64,000 nt of DNA. It comes from Pycnopodia helianthoides. Lineage: Eukaryota > Echinodermata > Asteroidea > Forcipulatida > Asteriidae. Under the pieces are notes generated by a model. It saw nothing but the letters and a program-made list of their open reading frames with translations. It was not told where the DNA came from and searched no databases. This document shows positions 35,131-47,580 of the stretch, one piece after another. The position numbers and the translations under genes are program-made. Location of the stretch: the NCBI GenBank assembly GCA_032158295.1, contig CM063261.1, positions 3,038,001-3,102,000 on the forward strand. The letters are read 5' to 3'. The number at the start of each line of letters is the position of its first letter. Positions within the stretch are counted from its first letter, which is position 1.

Positions 35131-36837
35131 GAGCAGCAACACGAGTGTCAAATTATTACACAATGTGTCGTCAAGATGGGCGTATAACACATCTTGCGAT
35201 TTTTCCTCAAATCTCAAAGAGTAAATTCAAAACAAGGTTAATGGTCGTGGTCTCATATCCGAAGTTGGTAAAATTGCAAAAAAAAATTGACTTAAAAGTC
35301 CAACATGCACAATGTGTACATGTGGACAACACAGAACGAGGCATCTGGTATGCATCCCTTTAACTTTGCCCAGCATGGCACAGACATGGATGGAGAGGAA
35401 TTACCTTGGTTACTCTTTGGACTTCACAAGATGGGGGGCCATTTTGGACAATTTGACGTAACCGCAGGAGTCGTGTAACTTTCTTCCTGCCAGTACAAAG
35501 GGCGCGATAGTCTGTGCACAGTTTGTAGCCCGGCCGATCTGAATCCACTGGTCTTCCACAGTGGTGGTTTTGATTAGGTTTAAACACATTTTTTCATCTA
35601 AAAATAGAGCCAACAAAAAAAAAGTAAAATGAAAATCAGACCTGATATTTGAAAAGTAAACCATGCACTTGATTAATCGGTCGTTGGCCTCAACTGTTGA
35701 TGTGAAACTTAGGACGGTAGCATTTGTAATTGTCACAAAACTCGGTTGTTGATTATTCCAATTTCAAAACTTTGCTTGATAAAAAGTTTGTAAGTCATAG
35801 GCCAATTGAGAAGTTTTCTGTTCGGAATGCTGTAAATTTCATGAAAATTTTGGTTGATTTTAAACCCTCGTCTTTTATTTTTCAGTCTACTGTTCATTAC
35901 AATGACATCTCAAGCCAACCCTGACTTTAGATAAACAGTGTGTCCGAGTCTAAAAAAACTAAACTAAAAGTGTGAAAAACACACCCAGACAGCTTTCTGG
36001 ATACTGCCGTGCACACGCACTCCTCTGACATCAAAAATTCTACACATCCAGCGAACCCTTTTCCCCAATTGAATTATGGATGGAAGTATTGCATTGCATG
36101 GTAAATGTATCCCTTCAACCTTGGCCATGGCCCCTTACATTGTGCGTTAACACCTTACGGGTGGTCCCAGAACGGTTAGGTGCCATGATTTATTCAGGGT
36201 CTTATTAGACAGACTGGAGGTTCGTTCTGCATCAGCGTTGGTTGTCGGATCGTGAGTTGATCATTGCAAATTTCATCCTAGAAGGGTGAAGTGAAGGCAT
36301 CTGTGAGACCATAGAGCAAGGAACAGTGCTATGGTGAGACACACTTGTCATAAAAGGTGCTCCTCGAGTGATTTTTATACATTCGGAATTGGGTGGAGTT
36401 TGTGTTATGAATATGACCCGAGAAAACCTGTGAGAAGGTTTCTGCGGTACTTTTTCGAAACATGATTTGAGACAAAAGGGGGTTGTCTTTGATGGTTTGA
36501 TTTGTATGAGGGTCTTTTGTTTCTAATGTTGTTATATTTTTTGTTATGCAAGTTCGCCCCGAGCAAGGCTAAAAAGCCAGTCTTTGTAAAGGAGTAGAAG
36601 TGTCCTTGCATGGAACGAGCTTGAAAATTATAGCAAAGTTTCTAGATGCTGAAGACATGGGTATGTGTGTACTTCAAAGTTTTGCCCTTCCAATTTACAT
36701 GGATAGGTTCTTGTGCTTGCCTAAAACAAGTGTAAAGCACTATGGTTGTCCGGTAGTAGGGTCAAGACAAAGTCAAGTAAAGTACTTTCTCGACCCGATA
36801 GAGTAATTCCTTCACATCCATCTCGGGGGCGATGTTT
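35131..36837. other. No gene recognised
   Basis: Several 60-110-codon ORFs overlap on both strands (35.0-35.7 kb). None has a domain, an initiator in good context or plausible splice sites. Confidence 0.35.
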
Positions 36838-37323
36838 ATCCAGATAAAGAGTATGGAACAATTTGATATCATTCTTGGAGACTAATGGAGGAGTAGTTGA
36901 TGATACCGTAGATGTGTCCTATTCATTCAGGTCATCGACAATGCTGCAAATTTATTGGAATTGTTGTCAGGTTCCCTATGTGCGGTTACTGTTTGTGGCA
37001 CTATTTCTCACCCTACTAGAAGGGGACCAGACTATTTTACCACACAGCCTCAACTTGGTGAACTTGATTTTGAATGAGTAAAAACAAGATGGTGCCTGCA
37101 TAGTGATAAATTTTCCTCGAAGTCAAAAGTTAAAGTTAAAGTTTAGTAAAAGTAGTTCAGTTAAGTAGTTCAGTTAAGTAGACAATCATTAGCCTAATCT
37201 TCCACATTCTGCAAGGAAAATGTCATCCAGATAAAGAGTACGGAACAATTTGATATCATTCTTGGAGACTAATGGAGGAGTAGTTGACGATACCGTAGAT
37301 GTCCTATTCATTCAGGTCATCAA
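36838..37323 (+). repeat. Tandem duplication: unit A, unit B, second unit A
   Basis: Unit A (36838-36937) begins TCCAGATAAAGAGTATGG and ends TTCAGGTCATC. Unit B (about 36938-37216) begins GACAATGCTGCAAATTTATTGG and ends GGAAAATGTCA. Unit A recurs at 37217-37323 with a few substitutions. Unit B recurs only at 38691. Confidence 0.88.
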
Positions 37324-38690
37324 AGTGTAACAGACGACCCTAAGACCATAGAGAAAGGACCAGACTTACTCCTGGTATCTTTTGGCAGAGGTTCTGATTC
37401 GCTAATATAGGAGTATTCGTTTCTCGATGGGAATTGAAACTTACACCCGTGCTATGTAGGAATGAAATTTCAGCTATGAAAAGCAACACGCGAGTGACCT
37501 TGGAAAAACTTGGGTTTATCGATTCAGTAATTTTGAATTACGACCATTGTACAACTGTGCAAGAAATGTAGTCATATTACTTTTTTTCGTTTGTTCACAT
37601 GACGGTTGGACAAGTTATACGCTTGTCGTTTGACTGGTCTTCTGATGTTTTCATTCAGAGATCGAAAGATTGAGAGATTGCTAACGGGTTTGCCATATAG
37701 AAACGGACGAAGCGATCAAGTATCATAATTATCTTACTATATAGCTCAAATTAATTGATCGGGTCAGCGTAAAGCTGTCATTATCAATGTTGATTCAACA
37801 AATATTACTAATTAATTTGCCAGATGCTATAGGTAAATGATCTGTTTTTAAGGGGGGGGGGGACCAGGGTTGACTGTTGGAACATTCCAAGTCGTGATCC
37901 ATCTGGAACTCAGAAAACAGGTGTTTGGAAGACTGGAAGACTTGCAACCATCCCCTAAGATGGTGTTTATGGCTTCATGTCTGAAGTCAACCTGTCAGAT
38001 TTCAATGGGGGGGGGGGGTAGCGGGCATATTTGACAGTCTCAGCTTTCAAGAGGTGAAATCGATAGTCAAGGAAAGTGGATTTACAGTTTGAACATAGCT
38101 CTATGGTTTGAAGGTGTCTGCCAGACTGGGAAATAAAAGATGACATGTACAGGCCTGATGATAACAAATTGAGAACAAGTCGTAAAGAAAGAGCTAGCTG
38201 GATGTAGCTCATCCTTGGTCATTTAGGAACTTAGAGGGAGGGGGAAGGGGCTTGTAGGAGCAGCAGGTGGAGGTTGAGACTCCAATGTTTTATGACTCTC
38301 TGACTCTGGAGCTAAATACCATTGTGTTTGAAAGATAACCTTTGTATGAGGTAACCTTATAGGAGAGCTGGCCCCTTTCACACGAGAGCAATTTAGCAGG
38401 GGTCTCTCGCTTTATGTTAGCATGGTTGTACAATTTCATAAACTGCACTCCGTGTGTAGGACAACAATGTTTGGACTGTCCAAGGTCCCTAGTGAAATCG
38501 CAATGGAACGAGGTGACAGACTACCGGCACCCATTACCGAGGACCTTTGTTACTGGTGCTCGTGTGAACGCAGTCAGAGTGGGGGTAGCGGGTGGGGGGG
38601 GGGAGAGGGTAACATTTTACCATCAGACCCCTTTTAGAGCTGATCCTAAGTGACGACTATTTGGGCAAATAAGAATTTCCTTTTTGTTTT
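37324..38690. other. 1.37-kb segment separating the second A and B units
   Basis: Starts AAAGTGTAACAGACGACC right after the second unit A and ends TTTTTGTTTTC right before the second unit B, so it behaves as an insertion in the second duplicate. It has G runs near 37853, 38008 and 38595. No terminal inverted repeats or coding domain were seen. Confidence 0.55.
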
Positions 38691-38970
38691 CGACAATGCT
38701 GCAAGTTTATTGGAATTTTTTGTCAGGTTCCCTATGTGCGGTTACCATTTGTGGCACTATTTCTCACCCTACTGGAAGGGGACCAGACTATTTTACCACA
38801 CAGCCTCAATTTGGTGAACTTGATTTGAATGAGTAAAAACAAGATGGTGCCTGCATAGTGATCAATTTTCCTCGCAGTTAAAAGTTAAAGTTAAAGTTTA
38901 GTAAAAGTTGAGTAAAAGTAGACAATCATTAGCCTAATCTTCCACATTCTGCAAGGAAAATGTCATCTGA
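38691..38970 (+). repeat. Second copy of unit B of the tandem duplication
   Basis: GACAATGCTGCAAGTTTATTGGAATT through ACATTCTGCAAGGAAAATGTCAT matches 36938-37216 closely, apart from a short AGTTAAGTAGTTC duplication present only in the first copy. Confidence 0.88.
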
Positions 38971-40100
38971 ACCTGCTTAAATGATGTATAGTTATACAAA
39001 ATGTGTTAAAATAAAGTCAATCTTTTCAAGGCCTGACATGGATTTGTTTTCCTAAAATCTCCATGAAATCGATGCCTTGAATAAATCTTGTCCACAAAAT
39101 AAAACCAACTGTACTTGCCAATCAACGGTTCCAAACTTTATCGCTCTCTTTTTTTCTAGACCAGACCTGGCATGAAAGCCAGCGGATACCATTTTATAAT
39201 GTTTTGGAGCATGCATAGCGGTAACAAAAACAGCCTATACCAAGATTCGCAGTGGGACCTTGGATCAAGTTGGTGTGGGGGGTTAGAGGGTTGTAGTTTC
39301 CCTTCATGCCGTTGGCCCCGTGCGTGGGAGGTTTTTTTTTCTCCCCCAAAATCAAATTGAGCACCACTGGAAAAAGGTTAACTTCGGTGAAATGAGATTT
39401 GTTAGCTGGTACCGGAACAACATTATAATGACCAATTGGGCCACTTTACTTGAACCTCGGGATTGGTCCGTTCCACTTTGGCCCACTTGGCCTGTTGTGT
39501 ATTTTGGGGTGAAACTTGGCCCCTAGTAGAAATGAGTTAACTCCTAGCAAATTGAGGTTAAAATGTACGACACTTCGGCAACAGTTTCTGAAATGTCTAA
39601 TCCTGTTGTAAGTTAAAACCAGTGGCTGTATAGAAATTGACACCTTTGTTTGTCCCCTGTATATGTTTACATATCCCTTTCAATTCTTTCACTTTGGTGG
39701 GGTTTTTTCTTCTTCCCGGATGGAAAAGTGGACAATTTCCCAGAAATGTAACCTTGACTATTGGATTGAGGACTGCACTGGTAAACTGATCAATGCTGTA
39801 CATGGGATCAGGGATACTACTGCAATCAGAGTCCCAACAATTTGGGTGTTGATCAGAGTGTGGAAAAATCCTTGTAAATTAGTTTTGTTTTTTGTGTTTT
39901 TTTGCTGCCCTAGAAAATTGTTGGTTATTATTGTTATGCATTTCTGGTAATAAAACCAAGGATGCCTAACAAGTGAAATTAATCATTTTAGCTTGCAAAA
40001 CTGAGGAAACCTGTAAACAACGACCGGTGCTTACTATGTGAACAAGAGACACTAGGGTTAACCACTACTCTTCCAGGATAAGTGTTCTGGGTTCTTCCAC

Positions 40101-40278
40101 CGGCACTTCTAATCCTAGTACACGGCTCGATGTCCCATCCAAAGGACAAAGCAATTATGGTCAAGTATCTTGCTCACAAAGACACAAGTGCCAGGACCGA
40201 GACTCGAACCCACACTCTGCTGATCAGGAACACCAGAGCTCGAGTCCGGTGCTCCTCATCGCTCGGCCACGACACGCC
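40101..40278 (-). mobile_element. SINE-A, 3' truncated copy, minus strand
   Basis: Reversed tRNA-Leu-like head (GACTCGAACCCACACTCTGC..CGCTCGGCCACGACACGCC) next to CAAGTATCTTGCTCACAAAGACACAAGTG and ATGTCCCATCCAAAGGACAAAGC. Confidence 0.75.
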
Positions 40279-40542
40279 ATTCTCACCGATTGAAAGGGAA
40301 AAAAAACTGTGAAAGATTTGCACCAATGGGACCATGAGCACATGTTTCCATCCCCATTCCACCCCCGCGCTACATATAACTGGAAAAGAGGATGTTTTTT
40401 TTTAAACCTGTGGTTGAAGCCAAGGACATCTCTACCCACTCACCACTCATAATTTTGACATTTTGGAAGTTTTGCCTTGGTTTTTTTGTAGACTACCTCT
40501 GGTTAGGTCAGGGACTCGTCAGTGGACAAAGCTTTTATGGAC

Positions 40543-40798
40543 TTAAAGCACATGTACAACATTGTTAATTTTCAAAGAGTGGTATCCGCACTTTATCGTG
40601 ACCCAACTTATACATGAAATGACAAACTTGTAAAAATGTTCAGCTCAATCGGTCTACGGAGTCATGAGAAAATAGTGAAAAACCATTTCTCATTTCCTAA
40701 AAACTATAGCATTTTTAGCATTTCATACCGTGTAAGTTATGTGCAAATCTGTGAACATTTATATTTTCAATCTTACCAATGTTGTACACACCCTTTAA
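40543..40798 (+). mobile_element. TTAA-6 miniature element
   Basis: TTAAAGCACATGTACAACATTG at the left matches reversed CAATGTTGTACACACCCTTTAA at the right. The interior keeps the family core GACAAACTTGTAAAAATGTTCAGCTCAATCGG..GAGAAAATAGTGAAAAACCATT. Confidence 0.65.
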
Positions 40799-40802
40799 TA
40801 TT

Positions 40803-41358
40803 GTTTTTTTTTATAAAGGGGGGGGGATGTCACTGCTTTCAATGCTGTTGTTCATCAATTTAAAAAAAAACCACCAGTTTTAAAAGTTGCTGTCTTTAAT
40901 TTAGGAAGACCACTTGTTTACTTTTTTTATAGGGGGGGTCAATGCCTTCAATGCTGTTGTTCATCAATTTTTTAAACCACCAGTTTTAAAAGTTGCTCTC
41001 TTTAATTGTAGGAGACCACTTGTTTACTTTTTTATGAAGGGGGGGGTCAATGCTTTCAATGCTGTTGTTCATCAATTTTTTAAACCACCAGTTTTAAAAG
41101 TTGCTCTCTTTAATTGTAGGAGACCACTTGTTTACTTTTTTATGAAGGGGGGGGGTCATTGCTTTCAATGCTGTTGTTCATCAATTTTTTAAACCACCAG
41201 TTTTAAAAGTTGCTCTCTTTAATTGTAGGAGACCACTTGTTTACTTTTTTATGAAGGGGGGGGGGGTCATTGCTTCCAATGCTGTTGTTCATCAATTTTT
41301 TAAACCACCAGTTTTAAAAGTTGCTCTCTTTAATTGTAGGAGACCACTTGTTTACTTT
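40803..41358. repeat. Five-copy satellite, unit about 109 bp
   Basis: CTGTTGTTCATCAATTT recurs at about 40845, 40954, 41062, 41171 and 41282 (spacings 109, 108, 109, 111). Each unit contains a G run of 7-10, CCACCAGTTTTAAAAGTTGC and GGAGACCACTTGTTTAC. The array starts within a few bases of the end of the TTAA-6 element. ORFs through it are repeat artefacts. Confidence 0.92.
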
Positions 41359-41865
41359 CGCAAAGGCGACAGTTTCTATTGCCATTCTTCTATTCCCATA
41401 GAGCCTCATCAGCACGTGCAGTGTCTCACTTTAAAAAATAACCAGCGTGAACCGGGGCGACCACGTTCTGATCTGGCACCCAGAATCGTCCCCAAGAGCC
41501 TAGTACTGTTAAACTAAAGGTGCCACGGGTCAATCTGTGAAATTTCCCCACAGATTTTGTCCGTCTAAAGCTATTTGGTCCTTGACTGGTGAAGGCGCCT
41601 AATAGATATGCCATCCCGTGGTGGAATTTACCAAGGTGACAGCTCGCTAATTTTTTTGTTGGGGATTCAAGAAAAAGTTGTGTGAATTTTATGGGGGTAT
41701 TAAATAAGTAAACTTTATTAGCAGGTTTACAGTCCCTTCATGAATTTATCTGCGCCGAGATTGAAAATGGTGGTTTTTGAGGGAACTGGTGGTTTAGAAA
41801 GTTGAGGTTTTGATGGTTTTGAATTGATGTGCCTTGATCATCTTCCCTATCGATTCCATGATGAC

Positions 41866-42249
41866 TTAAAGGAACATTACAGAATTGGTTTTTGCTAACA
41901 AAACAGTTGCTGGCAGTGTAAGCACTTGATGTAATCCACCATATACATAAACTGACAAACCTGTAGAAGTTTGAGATTGATCGGCCATCTGGGTCACAAG
42001 AAAATAGTGAAAAACCGATTACACATTTGCATGAAATCATATAGGTTAAACAAATGAATAAAACGCTCACTGAGCGATAAACTCCAATCGGAAAATTAGT
42101 TTATTCATTTCTCATCAAATATGGCATTTCAGACAGAAATATTTCAAGGGATGTTTTCTACTATCATCATCATTAGACCGTGTAAGTTTTATGTAAATCT
42201 GTGATCAAAAGTATATTTTACAATTACCAATTCTCTAATGTTCCTTTAA
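41866..42249 (+). mobile_element. TTAA-1 miniature element, copy 2
   Basis: TTAAAGGAACATTACAGAAT at the left and ACCAATTCTCTAATGTTCCTTTAA at the right. Nearly identical to the copy at 27221-27609. Confidence 0.88.
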
Positions 42250-42454
42250 GTTACATCGATCATAAGAAACAGAAAAAGTCTCTTCGATTTTTTACTCGGC
42301 TCGTTCGGTGTGTCCATAGAAGGGCAGCTTACCTGTTACCTCACACACTACTTTGGCAATTTCTATCAAAAAAATGTAAATTTCTGACTGTCTTTGACTC
42401 GATATGTCAATTGTATTATGTAATTTGGGGGTTGAACAAACTAGAAAAAAGGAA

Positions 42455-42772
42455 AAATTGATTTGAGCTGTGGCTTGAACCTGTGACCTCCGGATTAACA
42501 TGCCAGCGCTCTACCAACTGAGCTATATGTTGGCAGTTTTGCTGTTTTGTCAATATCTTTGTTCAGGGGGTGGGGGAAGGGGGTGCCAGACAGAAGCCAT
42601 TCGAACTGTAACTACCATATAGACAGGAATCACACCCAAGTTTACAATTTTACAATCTGGGAAGGGGCAGCCAGGGGATCACCTTAAGGGGATGCGACTT
42701 GTTGTTTCAAACCTGGGTTATTAAAAAATGTACCCAGTCAGTTGTCTCTTGTGTGGTTTTTTACTTGATTGT
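42455..42772 (-). mobile_element. tRNA-like SINE-C, copy 1, minus strand
   Basis: The head, reversed, reads TAGCTCAGTTGGTAGAGCGC (box A) and GTTCAAGCC (box B), with a GTT triplet at the anticodon position. The anticodon stem is mismatched, so it is not a working tRNA. The body (CAGACAGAAGCC, ATCACACCCAAGTTTAC, GGATCACCTTAAGGGGAT, CCCAGTCAGTT) is shared with 57580-58010. Confidence 0.7.
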
Positions 42773-43357
42773 ATTATTTATGATGCACTATTTTTAATGA
42801 AAGCCTCAAGAAAATTGGTTGGAGGATCTGATTTCTGCTATCTCGGGGGGTCGGTGAAGCTTGAGTGAACAGGGAATCACTGTAACATATTCAATGACGG
42901 TCACTTTTGAGTCCAGCAGCCGAAGTGCAACCAACTCATCAGGGAAGCACAATGGACTTACCTCAATAAAAAATATATAAAAAACATTTCAATCTCGCAA
43001 AGCAGTGGGGTGTGACTGGCGGAAGCATCCGGAAATAATCCCATTAAGCCGTGGTGGGAAAAAATCTTTCGTGCGTGTACTAGTAACGATAATTTTGATT
43101 TTATTCAGTTACAGCAGCGACTATTTCTGATGGTTCTGTCACTCAGGTGTGGAGTGAGGTGTTGAACATAAATTATAAATGGTGGGTGTTATTTTTCTGG
43201 CGTTGAATGTCTAGAGGGACAAGAAGGTTCTGTCTGGTGTGTCATTCTGATTTTTGTAATACTGACATAATCAATTATCCCCTCACACCCCCCCCCCCAA
43301 AAAAAAGTATGTATGTGCAAGTTTTTTACATTTTATATGAATGATGAGCATATAATG

Positions 43358-43490
43358 ACCCGGTCCCAGTGACATAGAGCTGCTTGTAGCACTGATATTT
43401 GCTTAACATAAATAAATTGTGCTTAGCAGGCACAGGTTACCAGGCAAAATACCATAGCGTATACATTGTATTCGACTGGTTCCCTGCTCC
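43358..43490 (+). repeat. GGGCCC element, degenerate copy
   Basis: GACATAGAGCTGCTTG, TTGCTTAACATAA, GTGCTTAGCAGGCACAGGTTACCAGGCAAAATACCAT. The orientation of the interior relative to the left end is mixed, so it may be rearranged. Confidence 0.4.
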
Positions 43491-43822
43491 CTTTTTTTTA
43501 TTATGTTGGCAGAGAAATTAATGCAGTATTGCTCTGTGATAGTGTTGTGTAATTGTGTTCTGCTCTTAAATCATTTCAATGGCCGTGGAAAGTGTATGAC
43601 CTTTAAAGAAACCAAGGTCCACTGAAAAACAATGACCACCTCATCCGGTCTTTAGTAGTTCATAAAGACCTGGTCAATGCACTTTTCATCCCATGTCCTT
43701 TAAGGGAATTACCATTTATAATGGATAATGCACAAAATGTCATGCACGTCGTTCAGAATTATTTGAGCTCTTTCCCAATCGACTGAGTTGCAAGATGCCA
43801 ATATTGAAAAATACAGTATCCT

Positions 43823-43970
43823 GGGGATAGAGCTGCTCCTGCAAAAACAAATGCTTTAAAAAGTTTCTGCTTAGCAACAATGAGCAGGATACCAGTCACA
43901 AATGGTACATGTGACATGGTATTGTGGCTGGTAGTCTTAATTATCATTGCGCTTAGCTACTTCTTGTCTG
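43823..43970 (+). repeat. GGGCCC element, 3' truncated copy
   Basis: ATAGAGCTGCTCCTGC, GAGCAGGATACCAGTCACAA, TACATGTGACATGGTATTGTGGCTGGTA and GCGCTTAGCTACTTCTTG in family order. Confidence 0.6.
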
Positions 43971-44594
43971 AAATTCTTCTATTTCTGTCCTCCATGGTCA
44001 AAGTAATGTTTCTGATGTGATTTCCTTGAGAAGTACATTGACCAGTTATCTTTTTGTTTGTTATCACTCTCCTCAAAGAATATTAATGGTTCTGGTGCTC
44101 ACTTGATTTTGTGTGTTAACATCTTCGGATTCTTTCCTCTGGATCTGTTCCTAGCACCAGGAATGCGTCGATAATGTGTTAAGTGCCAGAACAACTCTGT
44201 GAATTACCATGTAACTGTTCAATTATTACCTGTGCAGAGTCATTGTTAACCGGTCCCCTGTAAATCCTTCATATAATAGCCCTGGGGGGACTATTTTTAG
44301 GAGTACAATAACAGTTGACACTACACATATCCCCGCTTCAAACACTGCACAAAGAAGCCTCCAAATCCAACAAAGGGGTTTCGGGTACCCCCCCTGGGCC
44401 GCATCCACCCACCCTTTAGAAAGAGCATTTTGTAAACGAGCAGGTTTCCACACCCTAAGAGAAAGAGCGGGCACAATGGCGCACAATGGGGGTAAATAGA
44501 CTCGTTTGTGCCGCCTGGACAAGGGAGAGAAACTAGGGACTGAAGAGTGCTTTCTTCTGGCGCTTTTTGTTATTCCTCTGGAACACTCAACTGA

Positions 44595-44894
44595 TGGCCA
44601 CTTCACTACTTGTCAGAAGTCTTTGACACAATGAGGCGCACTGTAATGCAAGGACTTAATGACTCTCGGACAAAAACCGGGCACAATACCTACAAAAAGA
44701 TGGTGCGTAAACCGTTCCTCTTTGAGCTCACAAAAGAGATATTGAGAAAAAAAAAACGAATCAAATTGTGCACAATTTGCAAAAAGGAAGAAATCACTAT
44801 CAGTTTCGACCAAGCGAAAAACCAACATGGTCAACGATTTTGCATGAAAGCCCTCATGGGGTCCGGCAAGATTTTCTCCCAGACAATAATATGA
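44595..44894 (+). CDS. Unclassified lysine-rich ORF of about 99 codons
   Basis: Open from after a TGA at 44592 to TGA at 44892-44894. The first in-frame ATG is at 44631, giving 87 residues: basic, with KKKRIKLCTICKKEEI and a later FCM. A Cys-x2-Cys pair is seen, but no second metal-binding pair in usual spacing. No splice site or family recognised. The opposite-strand ORF just upstream (44226-44606) lacks an ATG start. It could be a decayed transposon gene or chance. Confidence 0.22.
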   Translation, partial: WPLHYLSEVFDTMRRTVMQGLNDSRTKTGHNTYKKMVRKPFLFELTKEILRKKKRIKLCTICKKEEITISFDQAKNQHGQRFCMKALMGSGKIFSQTII

Positions 44895-45056
44895 TTTACT
44901 GTCAAAACCTACTTACCTAGTTTCTACATTCATAAAACCCATGAGAGAGTCACATTCTGACTGGGCAGGGTAATAAATATTTCCTCAGTACAATGTTTTT
45001 AAAAAAGAACACATAACTTTTTTTTTACTGTGAGATTATGTGCTGTTAACTTGTGT

Positions 45057-45109
45057 TCCAGCCGGCCAATTCGTCTGTGAGGTACACAAGATGGTGGCTG
45101 ACGAGGTAC
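45057..45109 (+). CDS. Possible small exon
   Basis: GTGTTCCAG|CC at the left and GCTGACGAG|gtacgg at the right bracket a short open stretch reading GQFVCEVHKMVADE. The pyrimidine tract is weak. It does not have Gly-X-Y periodicity, so it is not an obvious continuation of the collagen gene. Boundaries are tentative. Confidence 0.15.
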
Positions 45110-46927
45110 GGCCGTCAAAAAAAAAAAAAAAAAAACAGGCAGACCAACTTCTTCAAAAGCTCATAAATGTTTGTCATATCCCCTTTTTTTTTGGATTTCC
45201 ATAGCTGTTTTGGTCTGAAAGCTGAAGAGGAAACTATGGGTTCATGTTTTTGTAGCGAGATGAACTCGAGTTGATCTTGGTGAACCATCTTATATCATCC
45301 GGAGCGATCTCCACAGGCTCGCCATACCGATCATTCTTGACGTTGGGGTGTGCCTTACCTCGAGCTGGCACGCTAACTGGGCCCTCCCGTCAGTCCGTCA
45401 CCCCCCCCCCCCCACTAACTACCCTCATCCTAAATACATTGGTGACAATAATGAGTTTGAACTGATAAAGCCTGTCTGGGTTAATACTTTGGGAGGGAGT
45501 GGGTTTAAGGGGGGGCTTGTAATTCAATTTAGGGTGGAGCTGCTTTTGAACTTTTATAAAAGGACAAGACATTGTGACTTGATCGGTAATTGGTAGTTTT
45601 GTATGATGCCTGGGACACTTAGCGGGAACACGGTCCGACACAGTGAACCTGGAAAGGTTCGCCTAGTGTGAGTTGTGACAATTTTTAACTCCGATGGATG
45701 AACAATGACTGAAATGGTCTCTTTGAGAGTTACTGATCAGAAGTTTGATTTGTTGCATGATGGCACTCCGGGGGCGGAGGGGGGGGGGGGATTACTGCTT
45801 TGTCCCTGGTCTTGATCGTTGTGAACCCTTAGTACCGTTTCACCAAGTTTTTAGGATGGAAATGCTCCCTTTTGGTAGTATGAATAACCAATTTCCGTCT
45901 TACAACAACATCATTACAAGTGTTATTGGTGGGTCTAATGCATGCAGATTTTACCTCTAATTATAGAGTCTCGTTTAGGTATGACATGGCAAATTTGTGT
46001 CTCACCAAAGATATTCTCAATATTCTTGGCGGATTGATCTTGTGTCACGCTCTGTCATGACCAATGAGAGCAGACTGTCTTCTCGATATGAGATGGGTCA
46101 CCTGGGCTGGGGGTTAGATTTATTGGCCGAGGCGCTACGAGAGAACAACTAAGACATCACTAATGAAATTAATGTGTGAGGAATACAAGCTATGTGATGC
46201 CTCAAGCGATGGAATCTCCGCAATGACGATTTATTGCAGTTGAGGATAAATGTGTGGAATATTTTAGGGTTAGGACTAGTTTTGTTATGGTGTTTTGTGC
46301 CCCATGCACGTGACAACTTTTGCGACAACTAAAGTATCATTTATAATAATGGTTGACAAATGATATGAAAGTGAAACAAAGGAAAAGCATAGTTCATTTT
46401 GATCGAGCCCTAAAAGATATATAGTTTTTATTTATTTCTTTTTTATTTAATATAAGAGTATCTTATTCTTAAACTAAAAAAGTCTTGTTAAATTTCATCT
46501 CATAATTTTGATAAGGAATTGATTCGGGTTGAAATACTAACCAGCAGCCTATTTCTCGAAACTTTACGCAACCGTGTAAGTCCACTTGCATAATATTTAT
46601 TGCTTAAACTGTGCTACACTAACACAATAAATCTTGCGCAAGTGGACGTATGCAGTCGCAATAAGTTTGGTGAAATCGTCGGCTGGTCTCCCTAACTAAT
46701 CCAGTGCCTAAGATTTGACCTCCGGCCTTCCCTAGACCTAGCTGATTGAGCTCACATAATGAGCTGACTAAATGATGAGGCATGCCAAATTTGAATGCAT
46801 GCATCCTCCGCTTTGGTTAAGCGGTTTAGCCACAAGGGGTCGAAGGTTAGAAGTCAATGTCGTGAACCGATCAGGGACGTGTGCAGACAAAACATCTTCA
46901 ACTCAAACAATTTTGTTTTTAATTTGG

Positions 46928-47096
46928 TTTTACCCTTTACACTGATGTGTATTTAAAGCACTGTATACTCAGAACTTTCCCGAGCTCTGTGAAAAAAAAA
47001 AATCCACAGGCAAATCACTCGGGTGGGATTCGAACCCACAACCGTTGCATTGTTAGAGCAGGGATGTCTTAACACTAGCCCACTGAGCTATTCAAT
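46928..47096 (-). mobile_element. tRNA-derived SINE-B, copy 2, minus strand
   Basis: GGGATTCGAACCCACAACC and CCACTGAGCTATTCAA are reversed boxes B and A. The tail CACTGATGTGTATTTAAAGCACTGTATACTCAG with an A run and ATCCACAGG matches the 18.3-kb copy. Confidence 0.7.
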
Positions 47097-47194
47097 TTTG
47101 TTTTTCCTGCGATCAGTGGAACTGCAGACAATTTTACTTTTCGCGGGATTTTGTTTTCTTTCTTCTCTCTCCTTTCTAATGCTGCACTCTGCCT

Positions 47195-47580
47195 TTAAAG
47201 GAACATTACAGAATTGGTTTTTGCTAACAAAACAGTATCTGGCAGTGTAACCACTTTATGTAATCCACCATATACATAAACTGACAGACCTGTAGAAGTT
47301 TGAGATCGATCGGCCGTCTGGGTCACGAGAAAAGAGTGAAAAACCGATCACACATTGCATGAAATCATATAGATTCAACAAGCGATTACTAAGCGATAAA
47401 CTCCAATCGGAAAATTAGTTTATTCATTTCTCATCAAATATGGCATTTCAGACAGAAATATTTCAAGGGATGTTTTCTACTATCATCATCACTAGACCGT
47501 GTAAGTTTTATGTAAATCTGTGATCAAAAAGTATATTGTACAAGTTTTTTTTCTCACCAAATTCTGTGATGTTCCTTTAA
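47195..47580 (+). mobile_element. TTAA-1 miniature element, copy 3
   Basis: Starts TTAAAGGAACATTACAGAAT and ends GTGATGTTCCTTTAA. One short internal deletion removes part of the CGCTCACTGAGCGAT block. Confidence 0.88.

Noticed and set aside
40914..41517. Repeated short ORFs of 88-92 codons
   Set aside because: Translation of the 109-bp satellite in successive frames, with no independent coding support.
42455..42535. Functional tRNA-Asn on the minus strand
   Set aside because: Boxes A and B are present, but the anticodon stem is mismatched and the sequence continues into a SINE body shared with 57.6-58.0 kb.
44226..44606. 126-codon minus-strand ORF
   Set aside because: No ATG initiator, no recognised domain, and no repeat or splice context to support it.
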